Part shown: positions 7,057 to 14,371 of the stretch, piece by piece | How the letters are laid out: each line of letters begins with the position of its first letter | Numbering within the stretch: the first letter of the stretch is position 1 | Origin: Damh-18 sp036275695 | GTDB taxonomy: Bacteria; Patescibacteriota; Minisyncoccia; Phycocordibacterales; UBA918 | Assembly: GCA_036275695.1 (NCBI GenBank) | Contig: DASUDI010000018.1 | Span: forward strand, 1-17,407 | Direction: 5' to 3' | Length of the DNA stretch: 17,407 nucleotides | The notes under the pieces: model-generated | Told to the model about the DNA's origin: nothing | The model's input: the letters and a program-made list of their open reading frames with translations, nothing else | The model's database searches: none | Position numbers and translations under genes: made by a program

Positions 7057-7552
7057 AGGTGCCACGCATTATCGCACTCGTATAAAATGTCCTCGTCGAA
7101 GACGCCACCTTACTTTCCGCGTGAAGCGTGAGTGCCATGCGTATCATATCAGTAGTCGTCCCTACATACCTTTGAAACACAACACTTTCAACTACAATCG
7201 CATTGCTCGTGAGTGGTCCTATCTCAGTTCCGTTTATCGCGTACACAAGCGCGCCACTCGATATATAAAATCGTGTGGTGGTCGCACCTGATTCAAGTTC
7301 AAGTATTCCGGGTGAAACATTGAGCAGACTTTGCGCGCCATCGACCGTATCCGCATGTTTTACCGCAGCGATGACTGTATCAAGCGCAACACGTGCTTCT
7401 TGGGTAAGCGCGCGTTCTGTTTGATTGCGCACAAATGTAGTATTGAACGAAAGAAATGTCACCACGAGTGCCGATGATATGAGCACGAAGACCGCGATAT
7501 ACACAAGCATTTCGATGAGAGTAAAGCCACGTTGTTGTCTTTTCATACGCAT
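7049..7552 (-). CDS. PilW-like minor pseudopilin
   Basis: This 167-aa protein has a canonical type IV prepilin N-terminus: a basic leader RQQRG, cleavage before FTLIEMLVYIAVFVLI, and Glu at mature position 5. The leader peptidase (PilD type) would cut after the Gly, leaving a long hydrophobic helix that packs in the pilus core. The remainder is beta-rich, with an RVALDTVIAAVKHADTVDGA-like helix (PilW/GspJ style). Placement between PilV-like and PilX-like genes supports a minor pilin role. ATG at 7552 is the first ATG after the upstream stop (ending at 7559); ATG at 7546 or a TTG at 7558 are alternatives and there is no Shine-Dalgarno site to decide. Its stop overlaps the next gene as ATGAATAA. 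Confidence 0.85.
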   Translation of the reverse strand: MRMKRQQRGFTLIEMLVYIAVFVLISSALVVTFLSFNTTFVRNQTERALTQEARVALDTVIAAVKHADTVDGAQSLLNVSPGILELESGATTTRFYISSGALVYAINGTEIGPLTSNAIVVESVVFQRYVGTTTDMIRMALTLHAESKVASSTRTFYTSAIMRGTYE

Positions 7553-7558
7553 ACGCAA

Positions 7559-8047
7559 TTATGGGTTTTGATTAGCAAGTAGGCTCGTAAGTGAGATGCT
7601 TTGCGCGGGATTGCCCCACGCAATAGTCACGGTAATAAATCGCGTATCAGTATCCACCGAACTACCTCCCGCGCCACTTGGAACAATATCATCGGATGAG
7701 TTATCTCGGCGCACCTGTTCCACCACAAAACTACGATTAAACGATCCGATTGATTCAGGGGTACCACTCACATGTACCCCTGTCGCTGTGGGTGCGAGAT
7801 AATATGTGGTACCCGCGGTAAGGTTGCCAATATTCGCCCAGTCGTTGTCACGTATATACCGCAACAACTCAATCCCATCCTCGGCAAGATACACTGCCTG
7901 TGTTTTTTCAGAAAGCGCAGATGACGCATTTATAAACTGACTTATTGCATATGACGCCATTACCAGTATTACTCCCGCAATACTCGCGCCTACAAGTACC
8001 TCAACCGCGGTTACTCCTCTTTTTTTAAGGTTGGAAAACTTATTCAT
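7559..8047 (-). CDS. PilV-like minor pseudopilin
   Basis: This 162-aa protein starts with a basic leader KKRG followed by VTAVEVLVGASIAGVILVMA, a prepilin-type sequence in which the usual FTLIE is VTAVE. The essential Gly at -1 and Glu at +5 are kept. The AVYLAEDGIELLRYIRDNDW segment after the helix is typical of PilV/GspI-like minor pilins. The C-terminal half is beta-rich and Thr/Ser-rich. The ATG at 8047 overlaps the FimT-like stop by 8 nt (ATGAATAA), suggesting translational coupling. It is probably a minor subunit needed to prime pilus assembly. Confidence 0.85.
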   Translation of the reverse strand: MNKFSNLKKRGVTAVEVLVGASIAGVILVMASYAISQFINASSALSEKTQAVYLAEDGIELLRYIRDNDWANIGNLTAGTTYYLAPTATGVHVSGTPESIGSFNRSFVVEQVRRDNSSDDIVPSGAGGSSVDTDTRFITVTIAWGNPAQSISLTSLLANQNP

Positions 8048-8507
8048 ACTCTACAAGCCCTGATTTGTGTAGGACAATAGTACTCGTACCTGTACCGTTT
8101 TCATCATACACATATATTGTACCACTCACAGACGGCACTCCCGTAAGTCGTGTAAACACCGTCGTGGTGCCACTTGCGTCAAAGAGCGTACTAGTCGCCC
8201 TCATGGTGTGCTCAAATACATACACTTTATTTCCACTTGCTCCTGGTATGAATGTACTGCCCATAAATCTGGTTATGGTCGTGCTGCTCACATGCACACC
8301 GTACACGGAACTTTGCTCATGTGCCAATGTTTTGGTACGCGCGTCATTGAGTGCATTGAAAAGTTCATTCGCTCCCGCCTCTCTCGCGGCTTTTGACTGC
8401 ATATGTTGAAACGACACTGATGATAGTGTGGCGACAATCATCAGTACTGCTAACACAACTAAAATTTCGATATATGTAAAACCCTGCTGTCTACTCTTGG
8501 GGCACAT
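8040..8507 (-). CDS. FimT/GspH-like pseudopilin
   Basis: This 155-aa protein has a prepilin leader ending QQG, then FTYIEILVVLAVLMIVATLS with Glu at mature position 5. After the helix, ANELFNALNDARTKTLAHEQ is the conserved segment of FimT/GspH pseudopilins. FimT-type proteins are minor pilins and some bind DNA during transformation, but I see no feature here that would show DNA binding. The ATG at 8507 overlaps the pilC stop in the sequence TAATG, so translation is probably coupled. It could also act as a major-like pilin, since no obvious major pilin is present in the window. Confidence 0.85.
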   Translation of the reverse strand: MCPKSRQQGFTYIEILVVLAVLMIVATLSSVSFQHMQSKAAREAGANELFNALNDARTKTLAHEQSSVYGVHVSSTTITRFMGSTFIPGASGNKVYVFEHTMRATSTLFDASGTTTVFTRLTGVPSVSGTIYVYDENGTGTSTIVLHKSGLVEYE

Positions 8508-9736
8508 TACTTAATACTATCTGATATTGAATAAATGGGCGCAATCATCGCGAGGGCAAAAAATCCTACTCCGACACCTATCGTGACCATGAGTATCGGC
8601 TCAATAATTGTGGAGAGGTCTTTCGTTTTTTGTTCAACTTCATTTTCATAAAACTTTGCGAGCTCACTAAGCATTTGGGATATCTGCCCCGTCTCTTCTC
8701 CCACGAGAATCATCTCTCCCACAAGTATGGGGTACAATTTCTCATGCTGAATAAATGTCTCAGATAGCTGACCTCCTTTCTCAACCTTTTCCGCAGCCTC
8801 ATGAAGCACATCTTTGAAGTACAAATTTTGAATAACATCCTCGGTGATATTAATTGCCCCAATAACATCGACTCCCGCGGACAGAAGTGAAGAAAGTGTG
8901 CGCGCGGTATAGGCGGCGTTTGTTTGTTTCACAAGATTTCCAATAACAGGTAGATGTACGAGTATAAAGTGTATCGTTCGCTTACCCACCCTGGTACGTG
9001 CAAAGGTGACAAGAGTAACAACCACAAGGACAAATCCCAAAAGAGCAATAAGTCCATTGTTACTTAAAAAATCACTTGTTGCGATAATTATACGAGTCGC
9101 GAGTGGTAACTCAATTTCAAGTTTTATAAACGTAGACACGAGAGTCGGAACCACAAAAATCATCATGAGTACTCCGATAATGAGCATCACCGAGACAACA
9201 ATAAGGGGGTACATCATCGCGCCCTTTACCTTTTTTTTAAGCGCGGACGAACGTTCGAGTTGCATTGAAATAGTCTGCAGCGCGTCAACCATACCGCCAC
9301 TTTCTTCTCCCGCACGCACCATGGAGACATACAGAGGAGAGAACGTTTTAGGAAATGCTTTGAGTCCAACATTAAACTGGTCTCCACGATTAATTGCCTC
9401 ACGGAGAGACTGCATAATACCTTTAAGGCGGGGGTTTTTACTCTGTCGTTCGATGACCGAGAGCGCGCGCGAAAGTGGAAGACCAGCCTTCAACATCGCA
9501 GAAAGATTGCGCGTCATCATGACTAATTCATCTTGCTTGACGCGACTGAGATAGTAGTTAATTTTCTCTAAATTAACGAGTCGAGCAACCGAAAAACCTG
9601 AAGCCGCGCTTACCTTTGTGACAATGTGTCCATTTTCTCGAGCAATAGCGTACACAGCGTATTTATCAGGAGCATTCACTACCTCGGAAACTTTCTCACC
9701 TTGCTTTGTTGTTCCTGTATAAATAAACTTTGCCAT
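8507..9736 (-). CDS. pilC: Type IV pilus inner-membrane platform protein PilC
   Basis: PilC (GspF family) is the polytopic platform on which the PilB motor acts to extrude pilins. The 409-aa product has the duplicated T2SSF domain, about residues 70-200 and 272-402, each with the conserved LSAMLKAGLPLSRAL and LSSLLSAGVDVIGAI segments and GEESG (143-147) and GEETG (346-350) motifs. Three membrane helices lie at about 176-200, 228-246 and 378-400. Length is normal for the family (about 400). It begins 5 nt after pilB and overlaps the next gene by 1 nt. No good Shine-Dalgarno site is seen, consistent with coupled translation. Confidence 0.95.
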   Translation of the reverse strand: MAKFIYTGTTKQGEKVSEVVNAPDKYAVYAIARENGHIVTKVSAASGFSVARLVNLEKINYYLSRVKQDELVMMTRNLSAMLKAGLPLSRALSVIERQSKNPRLKGIMQSLREAINRGDQFNVGLKAFPKTFSPLYVSMVRAGEESGGMVDALQTISMQLERSSALKKKVKGAMMYPLIVVSVMLIIGVLMMIFVVPTLVSTFIKLEIELPLATRIIIATSDFLSNNGLIALLGFVLVVVTLVTFARTRVGKRTIHFILVHLPVIGNLVKQTNAAYTARTLSSLLSAGVDVIGAINITEDVIQNLYFKDVLHEAAEKVEKGGQLSETFIQHEKLYPILVGEMILVGEETGQISQMLSELAKFYENEVEQKTKDLSTIIEPILMVTIGVGVGFFALAMIAPIYSISDSIK

Positions 9737-9741
9737 GATGT

Positions 9742-11511
9742 TTACTCTGAAATAACACGCAACACCTCTTCGATGCTAGTCTGTCCAAGCACCGCTTTAT
9801 AAATACCATCTTCAAGCATGGTGAGCATACCTTCTTTGCGTGCCTGTGCTTCAATATCGTCCGCAGTTCCATCGGCGAGCACCAGCCCTTTTATTGCTGA
9901 CGATACATGGAGTACCTCATGGATACCGATACGTCCCTTATAACCTTCTTCTTCGGCACCACTCTTTACCCGATAAAAAGGAATGCTATTCCATGTTGCG
10001 GTACCACTTACTACTTTTTCCTTTTTTAACACAGAGAGCATTCGCTCTAAATCAACGTGCTTTTCCAATTCTGAGCGCTCGTGCGATGAGAGTGTGTACT
10101 CCTCGCGAAATGTATTCGTGGCACTACCCACTTCTGCAAACCTTCGCACCAATCGCTGACCCACCGCCACGCGAAGTGTCGATACGAGGAGAAATTTTTC
10201 CACACCCATGTCTAGAAGGCGCGCTACGGTAGCTGACGCGGAGTTGGTGTGTACGGTCGCGAGCACAAGATGTCCCGTGAGTGCCGCATTTATCGCAAGT
10301 GACGCGGTTTCTTGATCACGTATCTCTCCCACCATAATGATGTCAGGGTCCTGTCGCATGAGCGATCGCAATCCATTTGCAAAACTAAAACCAATTTCAG
10401 GCTTCACCTGCGTTTGATTGACGCGTGGCATTTGATATTCAATAGGGTCCTCAATGGTTGAGATATTTACCATCGGCGTATTTAAAATATCGAGTACGGT
10501 ATAGAGTGTGGTAGTCTTGCCTGAGCCTGTTGGTCCCGTTACCAAAATAATACCCGTCGTTGCTTTTGTGGCATCATGGACCCTATCGAGTGCCTGCCCG
10601 TGAAAACCGAGCCCTTCCAGAGTGAAACCAGAGCGTCCTTCACGCAAAAGACGCATGACAATCTTTTCGCCAAAGAATATGGGGAGTATCGACACGCGAA
10701 ATGAAACCTTCTGTCCTTCCATTTCCATCTTAAAGCGACCGTCTTGTGGAAGTCGTTTTTCGTCAAGTTTCAAATTTGAGAGCACCTTGATACGAGCGGC
10801 GATGGTAGAGGATGCGTGCTTAGGAAGCGACATCGCATCATGCAAAATACCATCGATACGGTACCGGACGAGCAGTTCATTTTCCATGGGCTCAATATGG
10901 ATATCAGAGGCATTTTGTATAATTGCGTGGCGTAAAAGCGTATCCACAATACGAACAACAGGTAGATCTTCTGCCATTTTTTTAAGATCTTCTTCTGAAA
11001 CATTTTCTCCCCCATCTTCCGCTACCAATTTGAGTGCTGAGGATTCCTTAGCAATAAGGTCACCGAATTCGTCTTTGAGTGTTTTTTGATACTGTTGGAG
11101 TGCGTTCTTCATTGACTCGGTATCAGTGAGTCGTGGGAAGATTCGTAACCCCACTTTCTTTTTTACAAAATCTATTGCGGGAAGATCTACCGTATCGAGC
11201 ATTGCCACTTCGAGCGCGTCATTTGATTTCTTAAAAGCGATGATGTTGTGGTTTCGTGCCACGGGCTCGGGTATGAGTGAAAGCACTTCAAAGGGTATTT
11301 TCATTTCTTTAAGCGAAACAAAGGGGACACCGAGCACATACGATTCAATGCGTCGCAAATCATCTTCGGAAATTGATCCTGATGAAACGAGCGCCTCGGC
11401 GAGTGAACGATGTTCCTCATCTGCAACACGCTCCGCGGCATCAATATCTTTTCGAGGAACTAAACCTGAATCTAAAATAAAACGTTTGAGTTGTGTGTCT
11501 TTAATTCTCAT
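9742..11511 (-). CDS. pilB: Type IV pilus assembly ATPase PilB
   Basis: PilB (GspE/PilB family) is the hexameric cytoplasmic ATPase powering pilus extension. The 589-aa product has an N-terminal MshEN-type domain (about 1-145), then the ATPase core with Walker A GPTGSGKTT (326-334), the Asp-box region STIEDPIEYQ (351-360), Walker B IIMVGEIRD (391-399) and His box GHLVLATVHTNSA (413-425). GYKGRIGIHEVL (523-534) marks the C-terminal subdomain. The two CxxC pairs that hold a zinc ion in most PilB/GspE proteins, expected around 457-465 and 511-520, are absent, and I find no cysteine in the whole protein. It is first in a six-gene operon with its own promoter and ribosome binding site. No pilT, pilM-Q or prepilin peptidase gene is in the window. 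Confidence 0.96.
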   Translation of the reverse strand: MRIKDTQLKRFILDSGLVPRKDIDAAERVADEEHRSLAEALVSSGSISEDDLRRIESYVLGVPFVSLKEMKIPFEVLSLIPEPVARNHNIIAFKKSNDALEVAMLDTVDLPAIDFVKKKVGLRIFPRLTDTESMKNALQQYQKTLKDEFGDLIAKESSALKLVAEDGGENVSEEDLKKMAEDLPVVRIVDTLLRHAIIQNASDIHIEPMENELLVRYRIDGILHDAMSLPKHASSTIAARIKVLSNLKLDEKRLPQDGRFKMEMEGQKVSFRVSILPIFFGEKIVMRLLREGRSGFTLEGLGFHGQALDRVHDATKATTGIILVTGPTGSGKTTTLYTVLDILNTPMVNISTIEDPIEYQMPRVNQTQVKPEIGFSFANGLRSLMRQDPDIIMVGEIRDQETASLAINAALTGHLVLATVHTNSASATVARLLDMGVEKFLLVSTLRVAVGQRLVRRFAEVGSATNTFREEYTLSSHERSELEKHVDLERMLSVLKKEKVVSGTATWNSIPFYRVKSGAEEEGYKGRIGIHEVLHVSSAIKGLVLADGTADDIEAQARKEGMLTMLEDGIYKAVLGQTSIEEVLRVISE

Positions 11512-11521
11512 AGTACATTTG

Positions 11522-11526
11522 CCTCC
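11522..11526 (-). promoter_or_regulatory. Shine-Dalgarno site of pilB
   Basis: The minus strand has GGAGG 10 nt before the pilB ATG at 11511. The spacing is slightly long, but it is the strongest ribosome binding site in the window and supports this start. Confidence 0.6.
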
Positions 11527-11556
11527 GCCTCACACAGAGACCCATTCTATTCTTTC

Positions 11557-11565
11557 AGTATACCA
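11557..11565 (-). promoter_or_regulatory. Extended -10 promoter of the pilus operon
   Basis: The minus strand reads TGGTATACT, identical to the rnhA element, but it is 45 nt upstream of the pilB ATG, leaving a leader of nearly 40 nt that carries the GGAGG site. No clear -35 box is visible. This is the only promoter candidate found for the six-gene operon. Confidence 0.6.
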
Positions 11566-11645
11566 TCACGACATTGTATTTCACGGATATTTCTGTTTAT
11601 AGTAAGTAAGTGATAGTGTTACGTGTGTAGCCCTTTTGCGACACA

Positions 11646-11673
11646 TTGACTTTCATGCGTTACATAGTACTAT
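11646..11673 (+). promoter_or_regulatory. Possible promoter upstream of nusA
   Basis: TTGACT (11646-11651) and TACTAT (11668-11673) are 16 nt apart; the first matches -35 at five of six positions and the second -10 at four. Transcription would start near 11680, about 100 nt before nusA, just ahead of the hairpin at 11683-11717. A second weak candidate, TGCACTAAT at 11769-11777, sits 5 nt before the nusA ATG and could give a leaderless transcript. Confidence 0.4.
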
Positions 11674-11682
11674 ATGGATGAA

Positions 11683-11717
11683 CGTAACGTCGGCTTGTGG
11701 CCGACATTTTTGTTACG
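11683..11717 (+). promoter_or_regulatory. Hairpin with T-tract in the nusA leader, possible attenuator
   Basis: GTCGGC (11689-11694) pairs with GCCGAC (11700-11705) around the loop TTGTG and is followed by ATTTTTG. Outer arms CGTAAC (11683-11688) and GTTACG (11712-11717) can also pair, enclosing the T-tract as a bulge. The inner stem with T-tract looks like a weak intrinsic terminator pointing toward nusA. It has no gene directly upstream in that direction to terminate, so an attenuator role is possible. Confidence 0.4.
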
Positions 11718-11782
11718 TGAATTACCATTACATAGCATCACCGTACGCACATAAAAATTTTGTCGTACTGCACTAATTACAT

Positions 11783-12991
11783 ATGTTTGATTTAAAAGTA
11801 ATCAATTCGGTACTCGACCAGATGGAAGAAGAGCGTGGCATACCACGTGAAAAAATGATCGAAGCTATCGAGCAAGCACTTGCGACCGCATATAAGAAAG
11901 AATTCGGAAAACGAGGGCAAATTATCCGCGCAAAATTTGACATCACCACAGGTGCAACTAACTTTGAGCAGATTAAAATTGTCGCTGATGACACAACCGT
12001 GAGAATGGTTGAAGAAGATGAAGGAGTTATGGAGCAAGATGAACGTGATGAGATTGTTGATGAGGATGATCCTCGCGTGCGCTTTGACCCAGAAAAACAC
12101 ATCCTCATTGAAAATGCGCGCCTCATTCGCCGAGATGTGGGTGTCGGTGATGAAATGGTATTCCCTCTTGAACCTAAAGATGATTTCGGGCGCATCGCGG
12201 CACAGACCGCAAAACAGGTCATCATTCAAAAAATCCGTGAGGCGGAAAAAGAATCCGCACTCAAAGAATTTGGCCAAAAGGCAGGTGACATCGTCATGGG
12301 ACACGTACAGCGATTTGAGCGTGGAAATCTCTATATCGACCTTGGTCGAGTAACCGGTGTAATGCCTTATGATGAACAAATACCTGGTGAGCGATTCAAA
12401 CCAGGAGAACGCGTACGCGCGCTCTTGGTATCTGTGGATGAAACGGCACGCGGTATTTTCCTCAAACTTTCTCGATCACACCCTGATTTTCTTGCTAAAT
12501 TATTTGAAATTGAGGTGCCCGAACTCCAAAGTGGAGCGGTTGAGGTAAAATCAATCGCGCGCGAAGCGGGTTCACGATCAAAAATCGCTGTATTCGCGCG
12601 CGAAGACCACATCGATCCTGTTGGCTCTATGGTGGGTCAGCGTGGCGTACGTGTCTCTACGGTTATGAGTGAGCTTGGGGGTGAGAAAATTGACATCATT
12701 GAATGGTCACCTGAATCTGCCGATTTTATTGAGGACTCGCTTTCACCTGCTCAAATACTCAAAGTTGAAATATTGAGAGATGAAAACAAAGAAATTAATG
12801 GCGAGGAAGGTCGTGGGCACGCGTTGGTGACAGTCTCCCCCGACCAACAATCACTCGCAATCGGGCGCGGCGGGCAAAATGTACGCCTCGCGGCAAAATT
12901 AACGGGTTGGAAGATTGATATCGTATCCGCGGGAAAGCAGGGTGGGAGTACTGACGATGCGGGGGAGAGGGCATTGGACGATATCGTGTAG
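11783..12991 (+). CDS. nusA: Transcription termination/antitermination factor NusA
   Basis: NusA binds RNA polymerase and modulates pausing, intrinsic termination and antitermination. The 402-aa product has an N-terminal polymerase-binding domain (about 1-160), an S1 domain (about 167-230, GDIVMGHVQRFERGNLYIDL), KH1 with VGQRG (284-288) and KH2 with IGRGGQN (360-366), ending without the C-terminal repeats of E. coli NusA, as in many other phyla. Within the N-terminal domain, residues about 77-100 form a strongly acidic insertion (EEDEGVMEQDERDEIVDEDD). The ATG at 11783 gives the normal MFDLKVINSVLDQ start; there is no Shine-Dalgarno site. Its usual companions rimP and infB are absent here; ppa follows after 32 nt with no terminator between, so they are probably co-transcribed. 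Confidence 0.96.
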   Translation: MFDLKVINSVLDQMEEERGIPREKMIEAIEQALATAYKKEFGKRGQIIRAKFDITTGATNFEQIKIVADDTTVRMVEEDEGVMEQDERDEIVDEDDPRVRFDPEKHILIENARLIRRDVGVGDEMVFPLEPKDDFGRIAAQTAKQVIIQKIREAEKESALKEFGQKAGDIVMGHVQRFERGNLYIDLGRVTGVMPYDEQIPGERFKPGERVRALLVSVDETARGIFLKLSRSHPDFLAKLFEIEVPELQSGAVEVKSIAREAGSRSKIAVFAREDHIDPVGSMVGQRGVRVSTVMSELGGEKIDIIEWSPESADFIEDSLSPAQILKVEILRDENKEINGEEGRGHALVTVSPDQQSLAIGRGGQNVRLAAKLTGWKIDIVSAGKQGGSTDDAGERALDDIV

Positions 12992-13023
12992 AGGCATTAT
13001 CATTACGTACTAACACATACACT

Positions 13024-13548
13024 ATGAATCTATTACATGACATCCCTTCGGGAACCGCTGACGCGATGAATGTCATTATCGAAATTCCTAAGTTCTCAAA
13101 AAATAAATATGAGATCGATAAGGAGACGGGAATAATCGCCCTTGATAGGGCTATGCATACCGCGCAAGACTATCCGTTTGATTATGGTTTCGTGCCACAA
13201 ACACTCTTTGATGACGGCGACGCGCTCGACGTAGTGCTACTCACCACATACCCACTTCTTCCGGGTATTCTCGTAAAAGCACGTCCCGTTGCTATCATGG
13301 AAATGACAGACAACGGTGATCGTGATGATAAAATTGTGGCAGTACCTGTCTCTGACCCCCGCTTTGATGAGATTCACGATCTTAGCGACCTCAATAAGCA
13401 CTTTGTAAAAGAGATGACGCACTTCTTTGAAACATACAAAATGATTCAAAAAAAAGAAGTATCTGTTGGTGTGTGGAGTGGAAAAGACGCAGCGAAAGTT
13501 GCTTTCGAAAAAAGTGTTCAGATGTATCGGAGCGCGCATACCAAATAG
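13024..13548 (+). CDS. ppa: Inorganic pyrophosphatase, class A (family I)
   Basis: This enzyme hydrolyses pyrophosphate to two phosphates and drives biosynthetic reactions forward. The 174-aa product has the family's active-site set: E20, K28, E30, K33, R42, Y54 in DYGFVPQT, the metal-binding D64, D66 and D69 in DDGDALDVV (63-71), D96 and D101 with K103 in the DDKIVAVP region, and Y138-K139 in HFFETYK. Length agrees with E. coli Ppa (about 175). ATG at 13024 gives the usual N-terminal pattern NLLHDIPSGTADAMNVIIEI. It lies 32 nt behind nusA and is followed by a strong terminator, so nusA-ppa is a likely two-gene unit. Confidence 0.96.
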   Translation: MNLLHDIPSGTADAMNVIIEIPKFSKNKYEIDKETGIIALDRAMHTAQDYPFDYGFVPQTLFDDGDALDVVLLTTYPLLPGILVKARPVAIMEMTDNGDRDDKIVAVPVSDPRFDEIHDLSDLNKHFVKEMTHFFETYKMIQKKEVSVGVWSGKDAAKVAFEKSVQMYRSAHTK

Positions 13549-13565
13549 TTAATTGGTATTTGATA

Positions 13566-13601
13566 CACAAAAAAGCGGACACCTATGTCCGCTTTTTTGT
13601 G
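13566..13601 (+). terminator. Intrinsic terminator after ppa
   Basis: A 16-bp inverted repeat, CACAAAAAAGCGGACA (13566-13581) and 13586-13601, closes the loop CCTA and contains a T6 run on the descending arm. It begins 18 nt after the ppa stop. Confidence 0.9.
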
Positions 13602-13659
13602 TGCATACGCATTTCATCACCCCTGTAGATAATTCGCCACCTATACCTCACTGATGCTT

Positions 13660-13665
13660 TATACT
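13660..13665 (+). promoter_or_regulatory. Possible -10 box upstream of the secreted coiled-coil gene
   Basis: TATACT at 13660-13665 matches the -10 consensus at five of six positions, but there is no TG extension and no good -35. It would give a leader of about 70 nt. The stretch 13602-13743 holds nothing else that I can identify. Confidence 0.3.
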
Positions 13666-13743
13666 TAATACCATACTACCTCATGTGGTGTGGCAGTGTT
13701 TATATCAAAACTTTATTACCATAATTATTTTATTAAAAAATTT

Positions 13744-14349
13744 ATGAAAATTGGATTCATTCAAAAACACACACCTTCACTTATCGCGATTATTGCGATA
13801 ATACTCTGTGTTGTACCCTACGCAATGGCACAAGAATTACCCGAAAAAAAAGAGACACAAAACGCGGAGGTTAGAAGTGAGCGAGCAGAAGAAAGACAGC
13901 AACGACTTTCTGAAAATATGCAAAACCGCATCACAAACCTCACAGAAAATGTTATAGAGAGACTCGCTGCGATTACCGTTCGCCAAACCAACATCATTGT
14001 CCGCCTACACGAACGAACAGAAAAATTAGCACTAAATGGCGCTGACACTACACTGGCACGAGAACGTCTTACTGAAGCTCAGGAAAATAACGCGCGCGCA
14101 ATTCAACAAATAAATGCACTCGGAGAAAGTGCACAAATCGTTCGTGCTGAAAATCCACGGGAAGCCTTCGCAAACATGCGCGCTGACCTGCTAGAAATAC
14201 GTGAGATTCTCCGTAACACCCATCAGATATTGCTCGATACCGTAGCACAACTGAAGGAAGCCGCAAGAATATCAGATACCACACATAGCGTCAGCGATGC
14301 AGTATCACAAGACAACGGAGAAGCGCCTGACGCACCCGTGACAGAATAG
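13744..14349 (+). CDS. Secreted coiled-coil protein of unknown function
   Basis: The 201-aa product has a clear signal peptide: KIGFIQKHT, a hydrophobic core (11-27) and a likely signal-peptidase cut after AMA (27-29). The mature part is almost wholly helical and highly charged, with heptad-like stretches: RSERAEERQQRLSENMQNRI (44-63), the segment around IERLAAITVRQTNIIVRLHE (71-90), then EKLALNGADTTLARERLTEA (93-112) and a final helix 140-174 with ADLLEIREILRNTHQILLDT. It has no cysteine after the signal peptide. I recall similar secreted helical proteins with a GxDTxxA turn in Parcubacteria genomes, but I cannot name a characterised family. ATG at 13744 is chosen over an upstream GTG at 13690, because it places the signal peptide at the N-terminus. 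The next gene follows after 22 nt and is probably co-transcribed. Confidence 0.8.
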   Translation: MKIGFIQKHTPSLIAIIAIILCVVPYAMAQELPEKKETQNAEVRSERAEERQQRLSENMQNRITNLTENVIERLAAITVRQTNIIVRLHERTEKLALNGADTTLARERLTEAQENNARAIQQINALGESAQIVRAENPREAFANMRADLLEIREILRNTHQILLDTVAQLKEAARISDTTHSVSDAVSQDNGEAPDAPVTE

Positions 14350-14371
14350 TTAAAAAAAATAATAGATACAT

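Noticed and set aside
9006..9554. 182-codon plus-strand open frame inside pilC
   Set aside because: It is an antisense shadow of pilC, which has clear GspF motifs and membrane helices; similar shadows over pilB, pgk and recJ were dismissed for the same reason.
11678..11776. A 32-codon open frame just upstream of nusA (possible leader peptide)
   Set aside because: An open frame of this length occurs by chance fairly often; composition is odd, no ribosome binding site is present and the putative promoter is too close to its ATG.
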